Part shown: one piece after another, positions 23,604 through 31,983 of the stretch
Numbering within the stretch: the first letter of the stretch is position 1
Layout of the letters: the number at the start of each line of letters is the position of its first letter
Notes under the pieces: model-generated
Databases searched by the model: none
What the model was told of the DNA's origin: nothing
The model's input: the letters and a program-made list of their open reading frames with translations, nothing else
Assembly: GCA_003159675.1 (NCBI GenBank)
Contig: PLQC01000168.1
Location: forward strand, 1 to 43,033
Origin: Limisphaerales bacterium
GTDB taxonomy: Bacteria; Verrucomicrobiota; Verrucomicrobiia; Limisphaerales; BOG-1460
Reading direction: 5' to 3'
DNA length: 43,033 nucleotides
Translations under genes and position numbers: made by a program

Positions 23604-24955
23604 TTTTTCTCCGTGAGGTGGAGATTATTCTCCAGCCGATTCCACACGATCTTATCCAATTCCTCCCGAGCCGGCTCGCAACCGACCCGTTCGATGATTT
23701 CGCCGGCGAACGCATGGATGAGCATTTGCCGGGCGGTTTCCACGCCCAGCCCCCGCGAGCGCAAATAAAAGATGGCTTCCGTGTTCAACTGGCCCACGGT
23801 CGCTCCGTGAGTGCATTTCACGTCATCCGCATAGATTTCCAATTGCGGCTTGGTGTCCACCGTCGCGTCGTCCGAAAGCAGCAGGTTTTTATTCGTCTGT
23901 TTCGCATCGGTCTTTTGCGCGGTCTGGTGAACATAAATCCGGCCATGGAAAACGCCCTTCGATTTGTCGTCGAGAATGCCGTTGAAATACTCGTGGCTTG
24001 CGCAGTGCGGTTCGGCATGTTCGACGATCATGTGGTGATCGGCAAGTTGCTCGTTCCGGGTGAGATAAAGCCCGTTCAGGATGCACTCCAGACCTTCGCC
24101 CGCAAGCGTTGCCCGGATGTGGGTGCGAGAAAGTCGGGCGCCCAGCGCGAAGGAATGCACCTTCACGCTGCTCGCGCGGCTAAACTGGCCATGGATCGTC
24201 GCCAGATGAAATGCGTCGCCGGCTTCGTCCTGGAACTTCAAAAGCTCCACCCGGGAATTCTCGCCGGCAATCAATTCCGTCACGGCGTTCGTCAAATACG
24301 CCCCGTTGCGCGAGCTCAGGTAACTTTCAACCACCGTCACGCGACTGCCGGCCCCCGTAATGATGAGGTTGCGGGGATGGACCGCCGCCCCGGCGGATTC
24401 GGCTGATGAAATGAAAACCAGTTGGACCGGATCGGCAACTTCAATCCCGGCGGGCACGTGGATGAACGCGCCGTCCATGAAAAAAGCCTGGTTCAGCGCC
24501 GCAAATGCATTGCCCTGGGACTGCGCGTAGCGGCCGAGATGTTTCTCCAGAATCGCGGAGTCCCCGGCCAGCGCGGCAGCAAGATTCAGCACCGTCACCC
24601 CTGCCGGCAACGAACGCCGAGTGGACAACCCTGCAGAGAAATGCCCGTCCACAAACACGAGCCGGACGCCGGGGAGCCCTTTGAACGGCGCTTGCTTCAG
24701 CGCTTCAACCGCGATGCTGTCGGGCGGCGCTTCTAATACCGACTGGAGCGGCAGCCGGGTGATCGGAGCCACATTCGTGAAGCGCCAATCCTCGTCCCGC
24801 AACGTGGGAAAACCCTGTTTTCTGAAGCTGGAGATGCCGGCCTGACGCAGCGCACGCAGCCACGCCGGCTGTTGCGCCTGACTATCGAATCGTTCAAAAC
24901 TCTCAAGATAGGAAGCGGTTTCCTTCGTCAGTTCCTGTTCCATTGTCCGGGTCAT
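23600..24955 (-). CDS. sufD: Fe-S assembly protein SufD
   Basis: The 451-aa product has the SufBD beta-helix core, with AFMDGAFIHVPAGIEVADPVQLVF, NLIITGAGSRVTVVESYLS and the C-terminal CTHGATVGQLNTEAIFYLRSRGL. A family-typical helical tail follows (FAGEIIERVGCEPAREELDKIVWNRLE). SufD pairs with SufB and SufC; those two lie 13.7 kb away in this window. I chose the ATG at 24955 (MTRTMEQELTKET) because GGAG lies 8 nt before it; the frame is open to 25096, into the spacer shared with mrp. The stop overlaps the sufU GTG by 4 nt. Confidence 0.92.
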   Translation of the reverse strand: MTRTMEQELTKETASYLESFERFDSQAQQPAWLRALRQAGISSFRKQGFPTLRDEDWRFTNVAPITRLPLQSVLEAPPDSIAVEALKQAPFKGLPGVRLVFVDGHFSAGLSTRRSLPAGVTVLNLAAALAGDSAILEKHLGRYAQSQGNAFAALNQAFFMDGAFIHVPAGIEVADPVQLVFISSAESAGAAVHPRNLIITGAGSRVTVVESYLSSRNGAYLTNAVTELIAGENSRVELLKFQDEAGDAFHLATIHGQFSRASSVKVHSFALGARLSRTHIRATLAGEGLECILNGLYLTRNEQLADHHMIVEHAEPHCASHEYFNGILDDKSKGVFHGRIYVHQTAQKTDAKQTNKNLLLSDDATVDTKPQLEIYADDVKCTHGATVGQLNTEAIFYLRSRGLGVETARQMLIHAFAGEIIERVGCEPAREELDKIVWNRLENNLHLTEKK

Positions 24956-25017
24956 AGTTGTACTCCGCGCCAAATCCGATCGCAGAATGAGTCCCCCAGC
25001 TTCCCACGCAGGAGCAG

Positions 25018-25087
25018 GGAATGCAAGTCCAAGCCCGAACCGCTCGGGGGTCCGTCGGCACTCGTGGAGGGCCCGGACTTGCGTTCC
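25018..25087. repeat. Imperfect inverted repeat in the sufD-mrp divergent spacer
   Basis: Nineteen-base arms at 25018-25036 (GGAATGCAAGTCCAAGCCC) and 25069-25087 (GGGCCCGGACTTGCGTTCC) pair with three mismatches around a 32-nt middle. This could be an RNA structure in the mrp 5' leader, a REP-like element or a regulatory palindrome. There is no T-run beside it. Confidence 0.55.
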
Positions 25088-25119
25088 GAGGCGCAATCGG
25101 CAATGGTGGTTCCACTCGA

Positions 25120-26163
25120 ATGCTCACGGAAGACCTTGTCAGGAATGCCTTGAGAGCCGTGAAATACCCCGGCTACTCGCGCGACGTCGTTTCGTTCGGC
25201 CTCGTCAAGGAAGTCGCGGTACAGCAGGGCGCGGTCAGCGTTTCGCTGCAATTGACCTCAAACCATCCCGAGGCCGCGCAACAAATCAAGGCGGAAAGCG
25301 AACGCGCATTGAAGGCGCTGCCGGGCGTGACCGCGGTCCACGTCGAGATCAGGCAACAGGCCGGCACACAAGCCGGCGGCGCTCAAAGTCCCTGGTCGCA
25401 CCAGAACAATGTCCCCGGAATCCGCCGAATCGTCGCGGTCGCCAGCGGCAAGGGCGGCGTCGGCAAATCCACCGTGTCGGTCAACCTGGCGTGCGCCCTG
25501 CAGTCGCTGGGCTCGCAGGTCGGCCTGCTGGATTGCGACATTTACGGCCCGAGCATCCCGCTGATGATGGGCGTGCATGAGCGGCCCACGGTGAACGACG
25601 AGGAAAAAATGATTCCGCCTTCAAATTATGGAGTGAAGCTGATGAGCATGGGGTTTCTGCTCGAGGGGGACCAACCCGTGATCTGGCGCGGGCCGATGAT
25701 CATGAAAACCATCCAGCAGTTCATCAGCGCCGTCGATTGGGGCGAGCTGGATTTCCTGCTCGTCGATCTGCCTCCCGGGACGGGTGACGCGCAGCTTTCG
25801 CTTTGCCAGACCGTGCCCCTCGACGGCGGAGTGATCGTCACCACCCCGCAGGAAGCGTCGCTCGGCGTGGTGCGCAAAGGCATCGCCATGTTTGAGAAGG
25901 TCAATGTCCCGATCCTCGGCATCGTGGAGAACATGAGTTACTTCACCACTCCATCAGGCGAGCGGGTGGAGATTTTCGGACATGGCGGAGGCGGGGCGGA
26001 GGCGGCGCGCAGGGGAATTCCCTTTTTGGGGGAGATCCCGATTTTTACGGAGATCCGGGAGGGGGGAGACCGGGGATTGCCGGTTGCGATTTCATCCGCC
26101 GAAAAACCTGCCGGTCAGGCATTTATTACCATAGCGAAAACATTGCGAACAACTCTGGCTTGA
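25120..26163 (+). CDS. Mrp/ApbC-family Fe-S cluster carrier ATPase
   Basis: The 347-aa product begins with a DUF59/MIP18 domain (about residues 1-80, MLTEDLVRNALRAVKYPGYSRDVV). A ParA-like P-loop NTPase follows with the deviant Walker A ASGKGGVGKSTVSVNL, LLDCDIYGPSIPLMM and the DLPPGTGD motif. These proteins bind and transfer [4Fe-4S] clusters. The loop that often has CxxC reads ENMSYFTTPSGERVEIFGHGG, so that cluster-ligating pair is absent, a variant also seen elsewhere in the family. I chose the ATG at 25120 at the DUF59 start; the longer frame runs into the inverted repeat. It diverges from sufD, fitting a shared Fe-S role. Confidence 0.9.
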   Translation: MLTEDLVRNALRAVKYPGYSRDVVSFGLVKEVAVQQGAVSVSLQLTSNHPEAAQQIKAESERALKALPGVTAVHVEIRQQAGTQAGGAQSPWSHQNNVPGIRRIVAVASGKGGVGKSTVSVNLACALQSLGSQVGLLDCDIYGPSIPLMMGVHERPTVNDEEKMIPPSNYGVKLMSMGFLLEGDQPVIWRGPMIMKTIQQFISAVDWGELDFLLVDLPPGTGDAQLSLCQTVPLDGGVIVTTPQEASLGVVRKGIAMFEKVNVPILGIVENMSYFTTPSGERVEIFGHGGGGAEAARRGIPFLGEIPIFTEIREGGDRGLPVAISSAEKPAGQAFITIAKTLRTTLA

Positions 26164-26270
26164 CCCGGTCTTGAATTGCGGTATTTGCAAAGTGTGCAGA
26201 TGCATTTTAGGTTGATGAATATGAACCGAGGCCATGTTCTCCCAGCCTCATGCCTAGTTACAAATAAGGA

Positions 26271-26299
26271 TTGTCAGGCCGATGCCAGCCCGATAAACT
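26271..26299 (+). promoter_or_regulatory. Predicted promoter before the 72-aa protein and pyr genes
   Basis: TTGTCA and TAAACT are separated by 17 nt, 33 nt before the ATG at 26333. It is the best promoter in the spacer after mrp and may drive the small gene and, through the attenuator, pyrR-pyrB. Confidence 0.5.
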
Positions 26300-26332
26300 C
26301 CCATGCACAGGACATTCTTGTGAACTGCGACT

Positions 26333-26551
26333 ATGTCTAACGATCTCAAAGAGCCTCCGGTGGCGACTGATTTGCTGAAGAATTCCTCCCTTTACCGGGA
26401 GTTTCAGGCGGAGCGCGAGGAAATCCTCAAGCACAAGTGGATTGAATCGGAAAAGGCGGGCCGCGACATTGGATTCGAGCGGGCGCTGACGGATTGGATC
26501 ATCAAACACCGCTCGAAATGGCGCAAGGCGCGGCAGGCCGCCGGCAGTTGA
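26333..26551 (+). CDS. Small conserved-looking protein (72 aa, DUF4032-like)
   Basis: The product reads MSNDLKEPPVATDLLKNSSLYREFQAEREEILKHKW, then ESEKAGRDIGFERALTDWIIKHRSKWRKARQ. It is highly charged and helical, with a basic end and no membrane segment. The KHKWIESEKAGRDIGFERALTDWI core looks like a short motif I associate with proteins of unknown function; this is pattern memory, not a search result. It lies just before the pyr attenuator on the same strand, so it may be transcribed with pyrR-pyrB. Function unknown. Confidence 0.65.
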   Translation: MSNDLKEPPVATDLLKNSSLYREFQAEREEILKHKWIESEKAGRDIGFERALTDWIIKHRSKWRKARQAAGS

Positions 26552-26565
26552 ATTTGACATCCGCT

Positions 26566-26596
26566 CCTTTAAGGCAGCCCGGCGAGGCGGCCAAGG
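26566..26596 (+). promoter_or_regulatory. PyrR-binding hairpin (anti-antiterminator) in the pyr leader
   Basis: The sequence AGCCCGGCGAGGC (26576-26588) resembles the PyrR site consensus ARUCCNGNGAGGYU. It folds as CCTT/AAGG, an internal TAA, GGC/GCC, an A-G mismatch and GCC/GGC, closed by the hexaloop CGGCGA, which fits the CNGNGA loop. It lies 26 nt before the terminator at 26623-26655. PyrR with UMP would stabilise it and allow termination. Confidence 0.65.
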
Positions 26597-26622
26597 AATG
26601 ATGAAATCCATCTCAAATCGAG

Positions 26623-26655
26623 CGAACGGGTCCATCCGGATCTGTTCGTTTTTTT
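26623..26655 (+). terminator. Attenuator terminator abutting the pyrR start
   Basis: CGAACGGGTCC (26623-26633) and GGATCTGTTCG (26638-26648) pair over 11 bp (two G-U pairs) around an ATCC loop, followed by seven T (26649-26655). The pyrR ATG is at 26656 with no gap, so read-through is required for pyrR-pyrB expression and translation would start with a U-tract directly before it. Confidence 0.8.
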
Positions 26656-27189
26656 ATGCCCGATTCCACCGTCATCCTTGACTCGCAGGCGATCCAGCGC
26701 GCGCTCACGCGTATCGCCCATGAAATTGCCGAGCGAAACGTGCGCAGCCACGAGGTGGTGCTCGTGGGCATCCCCGAGGGCGGCGTGCCGCTCGCCCAAC
26801 GCCTCAGCACAACCCTGAAGAGCATCTGGAACCATGCCGTCCCCGTCGGCACGCTCGACGTCAGCATGCATCGCGACGATCTCGGCCAGCGCGCCGCACC
26901 GCAGGTTCATCCGACCGTGGTGCCTTTCGATGTGACCGGCAAGACGGTTGTGTTCGTGGATGACGTGCTATTCAGCGGCCGCACCATCCGGGCGGCGATG
27001 GATGCGCTGAACGATTTCGGGCGCCCGAACTGCATCCAACTCGCCGTGCTGGTTGATCGCGGGCATCGCGAGCTGCCCATCAAAGCCGATTTCGTCGGCA
27101 AGAATGTTCCGACGGCCCCTTCCGAGAAAATCCACGTGCGCCTGGATCGAGCCGGGCAGCAGGACGAAGTCGTGCTCGAGAGAAAATGA
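26656..27189 (+). CDS. pyrR: PyrR: pyrimidine operon attenuation protein / uracil phosphoribosyltransferase
   Basis: The 177-aa product has the PRPP loop [21 protein letters not shown] and PyrR-specific blocks [27 protein letters not shown] and [21 protein letters not shown]. PyrR binds UMP/UTP and a leader RNA hairpin to promote termination, and has UPRTase activity. A matching hairpin and terminator lie immediately upstream. The ATG directly follows the terminator T-run, with no Shine-Dalgarno in between. Its TGA overlaps the pyrB ATG by 4 nt. Confidence 0.95.
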   Translation: MPDSTVILDSQAIQRALTRIAHEIAERNVRSHEVVLVGIPEGGVPLAQRLSTTLKSIWNHAVPVGTLDVSMHRDDLGQRAAPQVHPTVVPFDVTGKTVVFVDDVLFSGRTIRAAMDALNDFGRPNCIQLAVLVDRGHRELPIKADFVGKNVPTAPSEKIHVRLDRAGQQDEVVLERK

Positions 27190-28130
27190 CCTGGAACCGC
27201 AACCACCTCCTCGACATCGAATCGCTCGCCCCGGATGAGATCGTCACCGTGCTCGACACGGCCCGCGCCTTCAAGGCGGTCGGCCAGCGCGCGATCAAGA
27301 AAGTTCCCGCCCTTCGCGGCAAAACGGTCGTCAACCTGTTCGTCGAACCCTCCACGCGCACCCGGATCAGTTTCGAACTGGCCGAGCAGCGCCTCTCGGC
27401 GGATATCATCAATTTTACCGCCGAAGCTTCCTCGCTGAAGAAAGGTGAGACCCTCAAAGACACCGCCCGCAATCTGGAGGCGTTGAATGCGGATTTCATC
27501 GTGATCCGCCACAGCGCGTCCGGCGCGCCCCAGTTTCTTGCGCGTGTGCTCAATGCCAGTGTCATCAACGCGGGCGACGGCGCGCACGAGCATCCCACCC
27601 AGGCGCTGCTCGATGCCTTCACGATCCGTGAAAAGAAGGGCCGGATCGAGGGGTTGAACGTCACCATCCTCGGCGACATCCTCTACAGCCGCGTGGCGCG
27701 CTCGGACATTTGGGCGCTCACCAAAATGGGCGCCAACGTCACGCTGTGCGGGCCGGCCACACTCGTGCCGCGCACGTTCGAGCAGATGGGCTGCCGCGTC
27801 ACTCACAACGTGGACGAAGCCATCCGCGACGCCGACATCATCAACCTGCTCCGAATCCAGCACGAGCGCCAACGCAAGACCATGTTTCCGAGCATCGGCG
27901 AATACACCACCCTGTTCGGTTTGACCAAGGCGCGGCTTGCCAAGACCAAACCCGACGCGCTGATCATGCATCCCGGCCCCATCAACCGCGGCGTGGAAAT
28001 CGACAGCGACATCGCCGACTGTGACCGCTCCTTGATCCTGGAGCAGGTCACCAACGGTCTGGCCGTACGAATGGCCGTGCTTTTCCTCGTCAATGGCGGC
28101 AAGGGCCCGCAGGAAATTGGGGCGGTCTGA
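27186..28130 (+). CDS. pyrB: Aspartate carbamoyltransferase catalytic chain
   Basis: The 314-aa enzyme makes carbamoyl-aspartate in pyrimidine synthesis. Signature blocks are [19 protein letters not shown] (carbamoyl-phosphate site), [13 protein letters not shown] and [19 protein letters not shown]. Start and pyrR stop overlap as ATGA (27186-27189), so the pair is translationally coupled and controlled by the attenuator upstream. No regulatory chain PyrI follows; the gene is ended by an inverted heptamer-repeat hairpin (28149-28200). Confidence 0.96.
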   Translation: MTWNRNHLLDIESLAPDEIVTVLDTARAFKAVGQRAIKKVPALRGKTVVNLFVEPSTRTRISFELAEQRLSADIINFTAEASSLKKGETLKDTARNLEALNADFIVIRHSASGAPQFLARVLNASVINAGDGAHEHPTQALLDAFTIREKKGRIEGLNVTILGDILYSRVARSDIWALTKMGANVTLCGPATLVPRTFEQMGCRVTHNVDEAIRDADIINLLRIQHERQRKTMFPSIGEYTTLFGLTKARLAKTKPDALIMHPGPINRGVEIDSDIADCDRSLILEQVTNGLAVRMAVLFLVNGGKGPQEIGAV

Positions 28131-28148
28131 TGGAAACATTCAACAACC

Positions 28149-28200
28149 AACATTCAACATTCAACTCTCAACTTGGAAGTTGAATGTTGAATGTTGAATG
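28149..28200. repeat. Inverted TTGAATG/CATTCAA heptamer arrays between pyrB and the ankyrin gene
   Basis: Perfect 18-nt arms (28149-28166 and 28178-28195) flank an 11-nt loop; the right side is three TTGAATG units (28180-28200). The hairpin sits between two converging genes and could form in either transcript, so it may act as an RNA 3' end or stability element. There is no T-run. Confidence 0.85.
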
Positions 28201-28225
28201 TTCTCCTTCCAGCTTCGCGGGCCTC

Positions 28226-30922
28226 CTATTTTTCCGGCACTTCGATCACGTCGCCGTCCCGAAGCCAGAGGTTGGGTTCCGGCGCCGATTGCGGGTTGCT
28301 CATGCCAAATCGTTGTGGAATGACAACGATCTGGTTGGACGCTGGGAGCCAATGGCTGACGTGCAAAATCCATTCGCGCTTCCTGCCGGTCGCCGGGTCG
28401 CGGTGAGTCACTTTCACGCGGGAAAAGTCGGAATCCGTCGTCAGGACATTCTGCGCTTGAGGACTTTGCAACACATTGCCGAGATAACAACGGTCAGGTT
28501 CAAAATCGTCCAGCGGCACTTGAATCGTCTGTCCGCCAGCGATGATCAATCTGATGCTTCCTGCCTTGCTCCGAAGGAAATCGAGAATGGCCTTGCGCAC
28601 CGCCGGAGTATTTTCATCTGATTCCGCCAGGGTATGCTCGCGCTCGGGAATCTCCACCACGTCGCCGAATTCCAGCGGCACATCCTTGGAACAGTCAATG
28701 CCATTGGTGCTGTTGAGCAGGTTGATTTTGATTCGGGTTTCATTGGTTGTGCCAGGAGTATAACGCGCGATAACCACCCTCGCCAGGTCGGGGAATGCCA
28801 TCGTGGCAATGGCCGAGTCACCAGCGCCGGGGACAGATCCAAAAGGAATCGAATTCATTTTTTGCAACTCGTAATAATTAAGAATCGTTTCGAGCAGCGT
28901 GAACCGATTCCAGTCGTTTGTTCCTTCTCGAAAAACCGTCCTTGAGAAATCGGCCGAGGGACGGCTGACGGTGATGCGGTCCCAATGGGGCAGATGGTCC
29001 AGGGCGCCGTGGCTGCGGAGCAAAGCGGCAATCTCAGTGAGAGACGCTCTGGCGCCGGAATCGATGTTGGATTGCGCCATCTTGTCCTTGATAACATCCA
29101 ATGGTGTTTGGCCATTGTTGTTTCGCACGTTGGGATCCGCGCCGTGATCGAGCAACAGCTCAATTTGTTTCCCATACACCGATGCCCAGACTGCATAATG
29201 CAGCGGTCTGTTGTCGGAAAGATCGCGCGCATTCGGATCCGCGCCATGCTTCAGCAGAATCTCCACAGCAGCAGCAGCGGAATTGCCATTGATAGCCTGA
29301 TCCAACAACGTCTTTCCTTCCGAGAGGTGTGAATCAACCTTTCCACCAGCATCGAGGAGCGCTTCGAGAATATCAGGATTGGGAAGCGCAACGAACACCA
29401 ATGGCTCGCCCTGGACTCGATCAAGATCATCGTTCGGATCGGCCTTGTATTTCAACAGCAGTTTCACCATCGGAAGCTGCTTCGTCGATATTGAAAGCCA
29501 AAGCGGAGTGACCGAAGGTCGGGCCTTATTCAAGGAGTCGGTCCCGTTGAATGGGTTGGACCATTCAATGGTTCCTTTTCCGTTCGGATTCGCGCCGCTC
29601 TTCAGCAGCAATTCGGCGGAGGCGCCATTCTGCTTCTGGATGGCGGCCAGAAGCGGCGCGTCCAGCGTGCCACCGTTGGGATCGGCTTTCGCGGCCAGAA
29701 GGATACGCACGATCTCAGTCGATCCGCTCTCGACCGCAAAACTCAAGGGCATCCGGCCGTTGCCGTCTTCCACATTTGGATTTGCGCCCGCCGCCAGTAG
29801 CAGTTGGACGATTCTCGTCCGGCCACGGTTTGCCGCCAGATGAATCGGGGTATTTCCCGTAAGCCGATACGAGACGTTCACGTCCGCCTTGTTTGCCAGC
29901 AAGACTTCGACGATGGCCTGGAAGCCTCTTTCTGTTGCCAGATACAATGGTGTCCTTCCGTCGTCGCCTTTCGCGTTCACTTCCGCGCCCCGGCTCAAAA
30001 GCAGTTCCACCATCGCCTTGTTGCCGAAGGCCGCCGCATGATGCAATGCGGTCCGACCAAAAGGATTGGGGCCTTCACCGCCTGCGGCAGCATTGACATC
30101 CGCCCCGTGATCGAGAAGAAAAGCCGCAACCTTCAACCAACCCGCATCGGCGGCGCGAATCAGGGGATGGTTGCCGTTCGGGGAATTGATTAAGTCCGGA
30201 CTGTTCTGCATCATCGCCTGGTTGCGGCGGATTTCCTGGTCTTCGTCGTCGGCGGGAGCAGTCGCCGGCGGCTCTGGTCGATCGGCCGGCTGGCTCGATA
30301 CGGCCACGCGCATCTGCAACGCCTTCATGATTCCGTCAACCCTTTCGGCGATCCTTTTGTTCAGCAAATCCACAACGGCTTGTTGATTCTTGCGAATCGG
30401 GTTATCGGGAGAGTAATCACGCCCGAGTTCCATGAGCTTTTCCTCCGCCTGGGAACGTTGCTGCTGCAGACTTGTCAGGAATGCGTCCGGCAACAACGTG
30501 GGCAGGATTTGCTCGAGTTCCCCGTCCGGCAGCTTGCGGAGGCGATCCAAAAGGTTCGCGTCGCTTTTGTCACCAGCACCTGGCAACGCGCCGTTGCCAG
30601 CACCCAAGCCTGTCAGATTCTGCCGGCTCAGCGTGGCAAGTGTCTGCTGGTCGCCGAAGTCGCGCACGATGCGTTGATATTGCGCCACAGCGTCGTTGGT
30701 CTTGCCCTGCTTGCGGTAGCACTCGCCCAGCCGGAACACCGCCGTAACCGCGATTTGCCGGTTTTTGTCAAATTGAGCGGCGAGCGACTGGTAACTCGCG
30801 ATGGCGGCATCGAGGTTCCGGTTGGCTTCCTCCTCGAACAATCCCTGCTGCAGCAGCGAGGTGAGGTCGTTCGTGGCGGCCGGGAGCGGCGCTGCCACCA
30901 TGAGCGCGACCAGGGCGATCAT
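28226..30922 (-). CDS. Secreted ankyrin-repeat protein with TPR-like start and SLBB-like end
   Basis: The product is 898 aa from the ATG at 30922, which has GGAGG 6 nt upstream and starts a signal peptide (MIALVALMVAAPLPAAT). The N-terminus is TPR/YbgF-like (AIASYQSLAAQFDKNRQIAVTAVFRLGECYRKQGKTNDAVAQYQRIV). About nine ankyrin repeats follow between roughly residues 260 and 640 (GRTALHHAAAFGNKAMVELLLSRGAEVNAKGDDGRTPLYLA and so on). The C-terminus has two GDVVEIPE/GDVIEVPE segments, as in SLBB-type export proteins. It probably acts in the periplasm as a protein-binding scaffold. The frame is open to 31282, with an ATG at 31144 that would follow a GATAGG -10. It ends the BlaI-BlaR-kinase-regulator gene group on the same strand. 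Confidence 0.82.
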   Translation of the reverse strand: MIALVALMVAAPLPAATNDLTSLLQQGLFEEEANRNLDAAIASYQSLAAQFDKNRQIAVTAVFRLGECYRKQGKTNDAVAQYQRIVRDFGDQQTLATLSRQNLTGLGAGNGALPGAGDKSDANLLDRLRKLPDGELEQILPTLLPDAFLTSLQQQRSQAEEKLMELGRDYSPDNPIRKNQQAVVDLLNKRIAERVDGIMKALQMRVAVSSQPADRPEPPATAPADDEDQEIRRNQAMMQNSPDLINSPNGNHPLIRAADAGWLKVAAFLLDHGADVNAAAGGEGPNPFGRTALHHAAAFGNKAMVELLLSRGAEVNAKGDDGRTPLYLATERGFQAIVEVLLANKADVNVSYRLTGNTPIHLAANRGRTRIVQLLLAAGANPNVEDGNGRMPLSFAVESGSTEIVRILLAAKADPNGGTLDAPLLAAIQKQNGASAELLLKSGANPNGKGTIEWSNPFNGTDSLNKARPSVTPLWLSISTKQLPMVKLLLKYKADPNDDLDRVQGEPLVFVALPNPDILEALLDAGGKVDSHLSEGKTLLDQAINGNSAAAAVEILLKHGADPNARDLSDNRPLHYAVWASVYGKQIELLLDHGADPNVRNNNGQTPLDVIKDKMAQSNIDSGARASLTEIAALLRSHGALDHLPHWDRITVSRPSADFSRTVFREGTNDWNRFTLLETILNYYELQKMNSIPFGSVPGAGDSAIATMAFPDLARVVIARYTPGTTNETRIKINLLNSTNGIDCSKDVPLEFGDVVEIPEREHTLAESDENTPAVRKAILDFLRSKAGSIRLIIAGGQTIQVPLDDFEPDRCYLGNVLQSPQAQNVLTTDSDFSRVKVTHRDPATGRKREWILHVSHWLPASNQIVVIPQRFGMSNPQSAPEPNLWLRDGDVIEVPEK

Positions 30923-30988
30923 GGAGAGCCTCCAAACCCAACGGAACCGCGAATGTGAATTCGCGGATCCGTCCCAGAGCGCGGACCT

Positions 30989-31008
30989 CCGCCGTTTCAC
31001 AACGGCGG
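30989..31008. repeat. Short perfect hairpin in the ankyrin 5' region
   Basis: CCGCCGTT and AACGGCGG pair over 8 bp with a TCAC loop, 67 nt before the ankyrin start. It may be a REP-like element or structure in the leader RNA; there is no T-run. Confidence 0.6.
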
Positions 31009-31178
31009 CTACGAAAGCCCGGTTCACGGAAAACACTTGTTGAAACAGCCTCTTCACGCCAAATCCAAGATCGGCGCACCGTTTGGAAGCATTCGACGTT
31101 TGCATTTTCAATTTCGTTTCATTGGTCCCTGGCGCTGCTGCCATTGCGCGCCTATCCTGCCCCACCCCAATCCGGAAC

Positions 31179-31200
31179 TTGTCACGGTTATGCAAAATCG
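31179..31200. promoter_or_regulatory. Direct-repeat box upstream of the ankyrin gene
   Basis: Plus-strand half-sites TGTCACGGTTA and TGCAAAATCG are spaced 11 bp, like OmpR/PhoB-type boxes. Twenty of 22 bases match 34459-34480 upstream of the sensor kinase gene. The response-regulator gene just before it could encode the binder. Confidence 0.55.
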
Positions 31201-31242
31201 TAACCACATCCCAGCTCCATCCCTCACGCCGCCTTCCGATCA

Positions 31243-31279
31243 TTGGATGTTGGTTGTTGGATGTTGGTTGTTGGATGTT
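31243..31279. repeat. Alternating TTGGATG/TTGGTTG heptamer array
   Basis: Five tandem heptamers alternate TTGGATG and TTGGTTG (31243-31277), plus TT. The array ends at the response-regulator stop codon (31279-31281). Confidence 0.9.
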
Positions 31280-31968
31280 CATTCCTGTTCCATTTCCAGC
31301 TTGTATCCCACGCCATGCACCGTCTTGATCCAGCGCGGTTCATCCGGGTTTCGTTCAATCTTGCCGCGCAAACTGGCGATGTGGTTGTCCACCGTGCGCG
31401 TGGTTGGAAAGGCGGCATAGCCCCAAACGGCATCGAGAAACCGTTCGCGGGTGACCGGTTCGCCGGGCGTTTGGGCCATTACGCGCAGCATGGCAAATTC
31501 CTTCGCTGTCAAATGAATGGCTTTTCTGCCGCGCACCGCCGTCTGACGTGCCAGGTCAATCTGCACTTCACCCAGCTTGAGTTTCGCCGCCGATTTGCCG
31601 TGTCGCTGCACGCGCCGCAACAGCGCCCGCACGCGGGCCAGCAATTCCTCGGTGCTGAACGGCTTGACCAGGTAATCGTCCGCGCCGGCATCCAGACCGG
31701 TCACGCGGTCTTCCACCTGGCCTTTGGCGGTGAGCATGAGCACCGGCACGGGATTGGACAGCCGGCGCAGTTCCGCGCAGACTTCGTAGCCGTCGAGCTT
31801 CGGCATCATGATGTCGAGCAGGATCAGGTCCGGCTTCTCTTCGAGGGCGCGTTTCAAGCCGCTCTCGCCATCCGCCGCCGTCAGCGCGCGATAGCCCTCC
31901 GCTTCGAGCACGTCTTTGAGGGCCGTGCGCATCGGCGTTTCGTCTTCGATGATTAGAATGCGGGCCAT
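31279..31968 (-). CDS. OmpR/PhoB-family response regulator
   Basis: The 229-aa product has a receiver domain (ARILIIEDE, phosphoacceptor D52 in LLDIMMPKLDGYE, LTAKGQ, K in DDYLVKPF). A C-terminal winged helix follows (VRGRKAIHLTAKEFAMLRVMAQTPGEPVTRERFLDAVWG ... RTVDNHIASLRGKIE). It should be phosphorylated by the kinase at 32093-34414. I chose the ATG at 31968 (MARILIIEDE), the family start; the longer frame reads through repeats and is not protein-like. Kinase then regulator is the gene order, with a paired heptamer array in the spacer. The shared boxes at 31179-31200 and 34459-34480 are plausible targets. Confidence 0.93.
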   Translation of the reverse strand: MARILIIEDETPMRTALKDVLEAEGYRALTAADGESGLKRALEEKPDLILLDIMMPKLDGYEVCAELRRLSNPVPVLMLTAKGQVEDRVTGLDAGADDYLVKPFSTEELLARVRALLRRVQRHGKSAAKLKLGEVQIDLARQTAVRGRKAIHLTAKEFAMLRVMAQTPGEPVTRERFLDAVWGYAAFPTTRTVDNHIASLRGKIERNPDEPRWIKTVHGVGYKLEMEQE

Positions 31969-31983
31969 TTTGAGAAAGGAGGT

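Larger units (their letters stand above)
30923..31278. other. Upstream region of the ankyrin gene
   Basis: This 356-bp stretch holds no clear gene. It contains an 8-bp perfect hairpin (30989-31008), the 22-bp box shared with the sensor kinase gene (31179-31200) and a heptamer array (31243-31279). The ankyrin frame stays open through it, so an alternative longer start cannot be excluded. Confidence 0.5.

Noticed and set aside
24956-25096. N-terminal extension of SufD
   Set aside because: It covers the divergent spacer and inverted repeat and lacks family similarity; GGAG precedes the ATG at 24955.
26554-26582. TTGACA just before the PyrR hairpin as a pyrR promoter
   Set aside because: No AT-rich -10 occurs 16-18 nt later; that position is inside the GC-rich hairpin. 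The TTGTCA/TAAACT pair at 26271-26299 is better.
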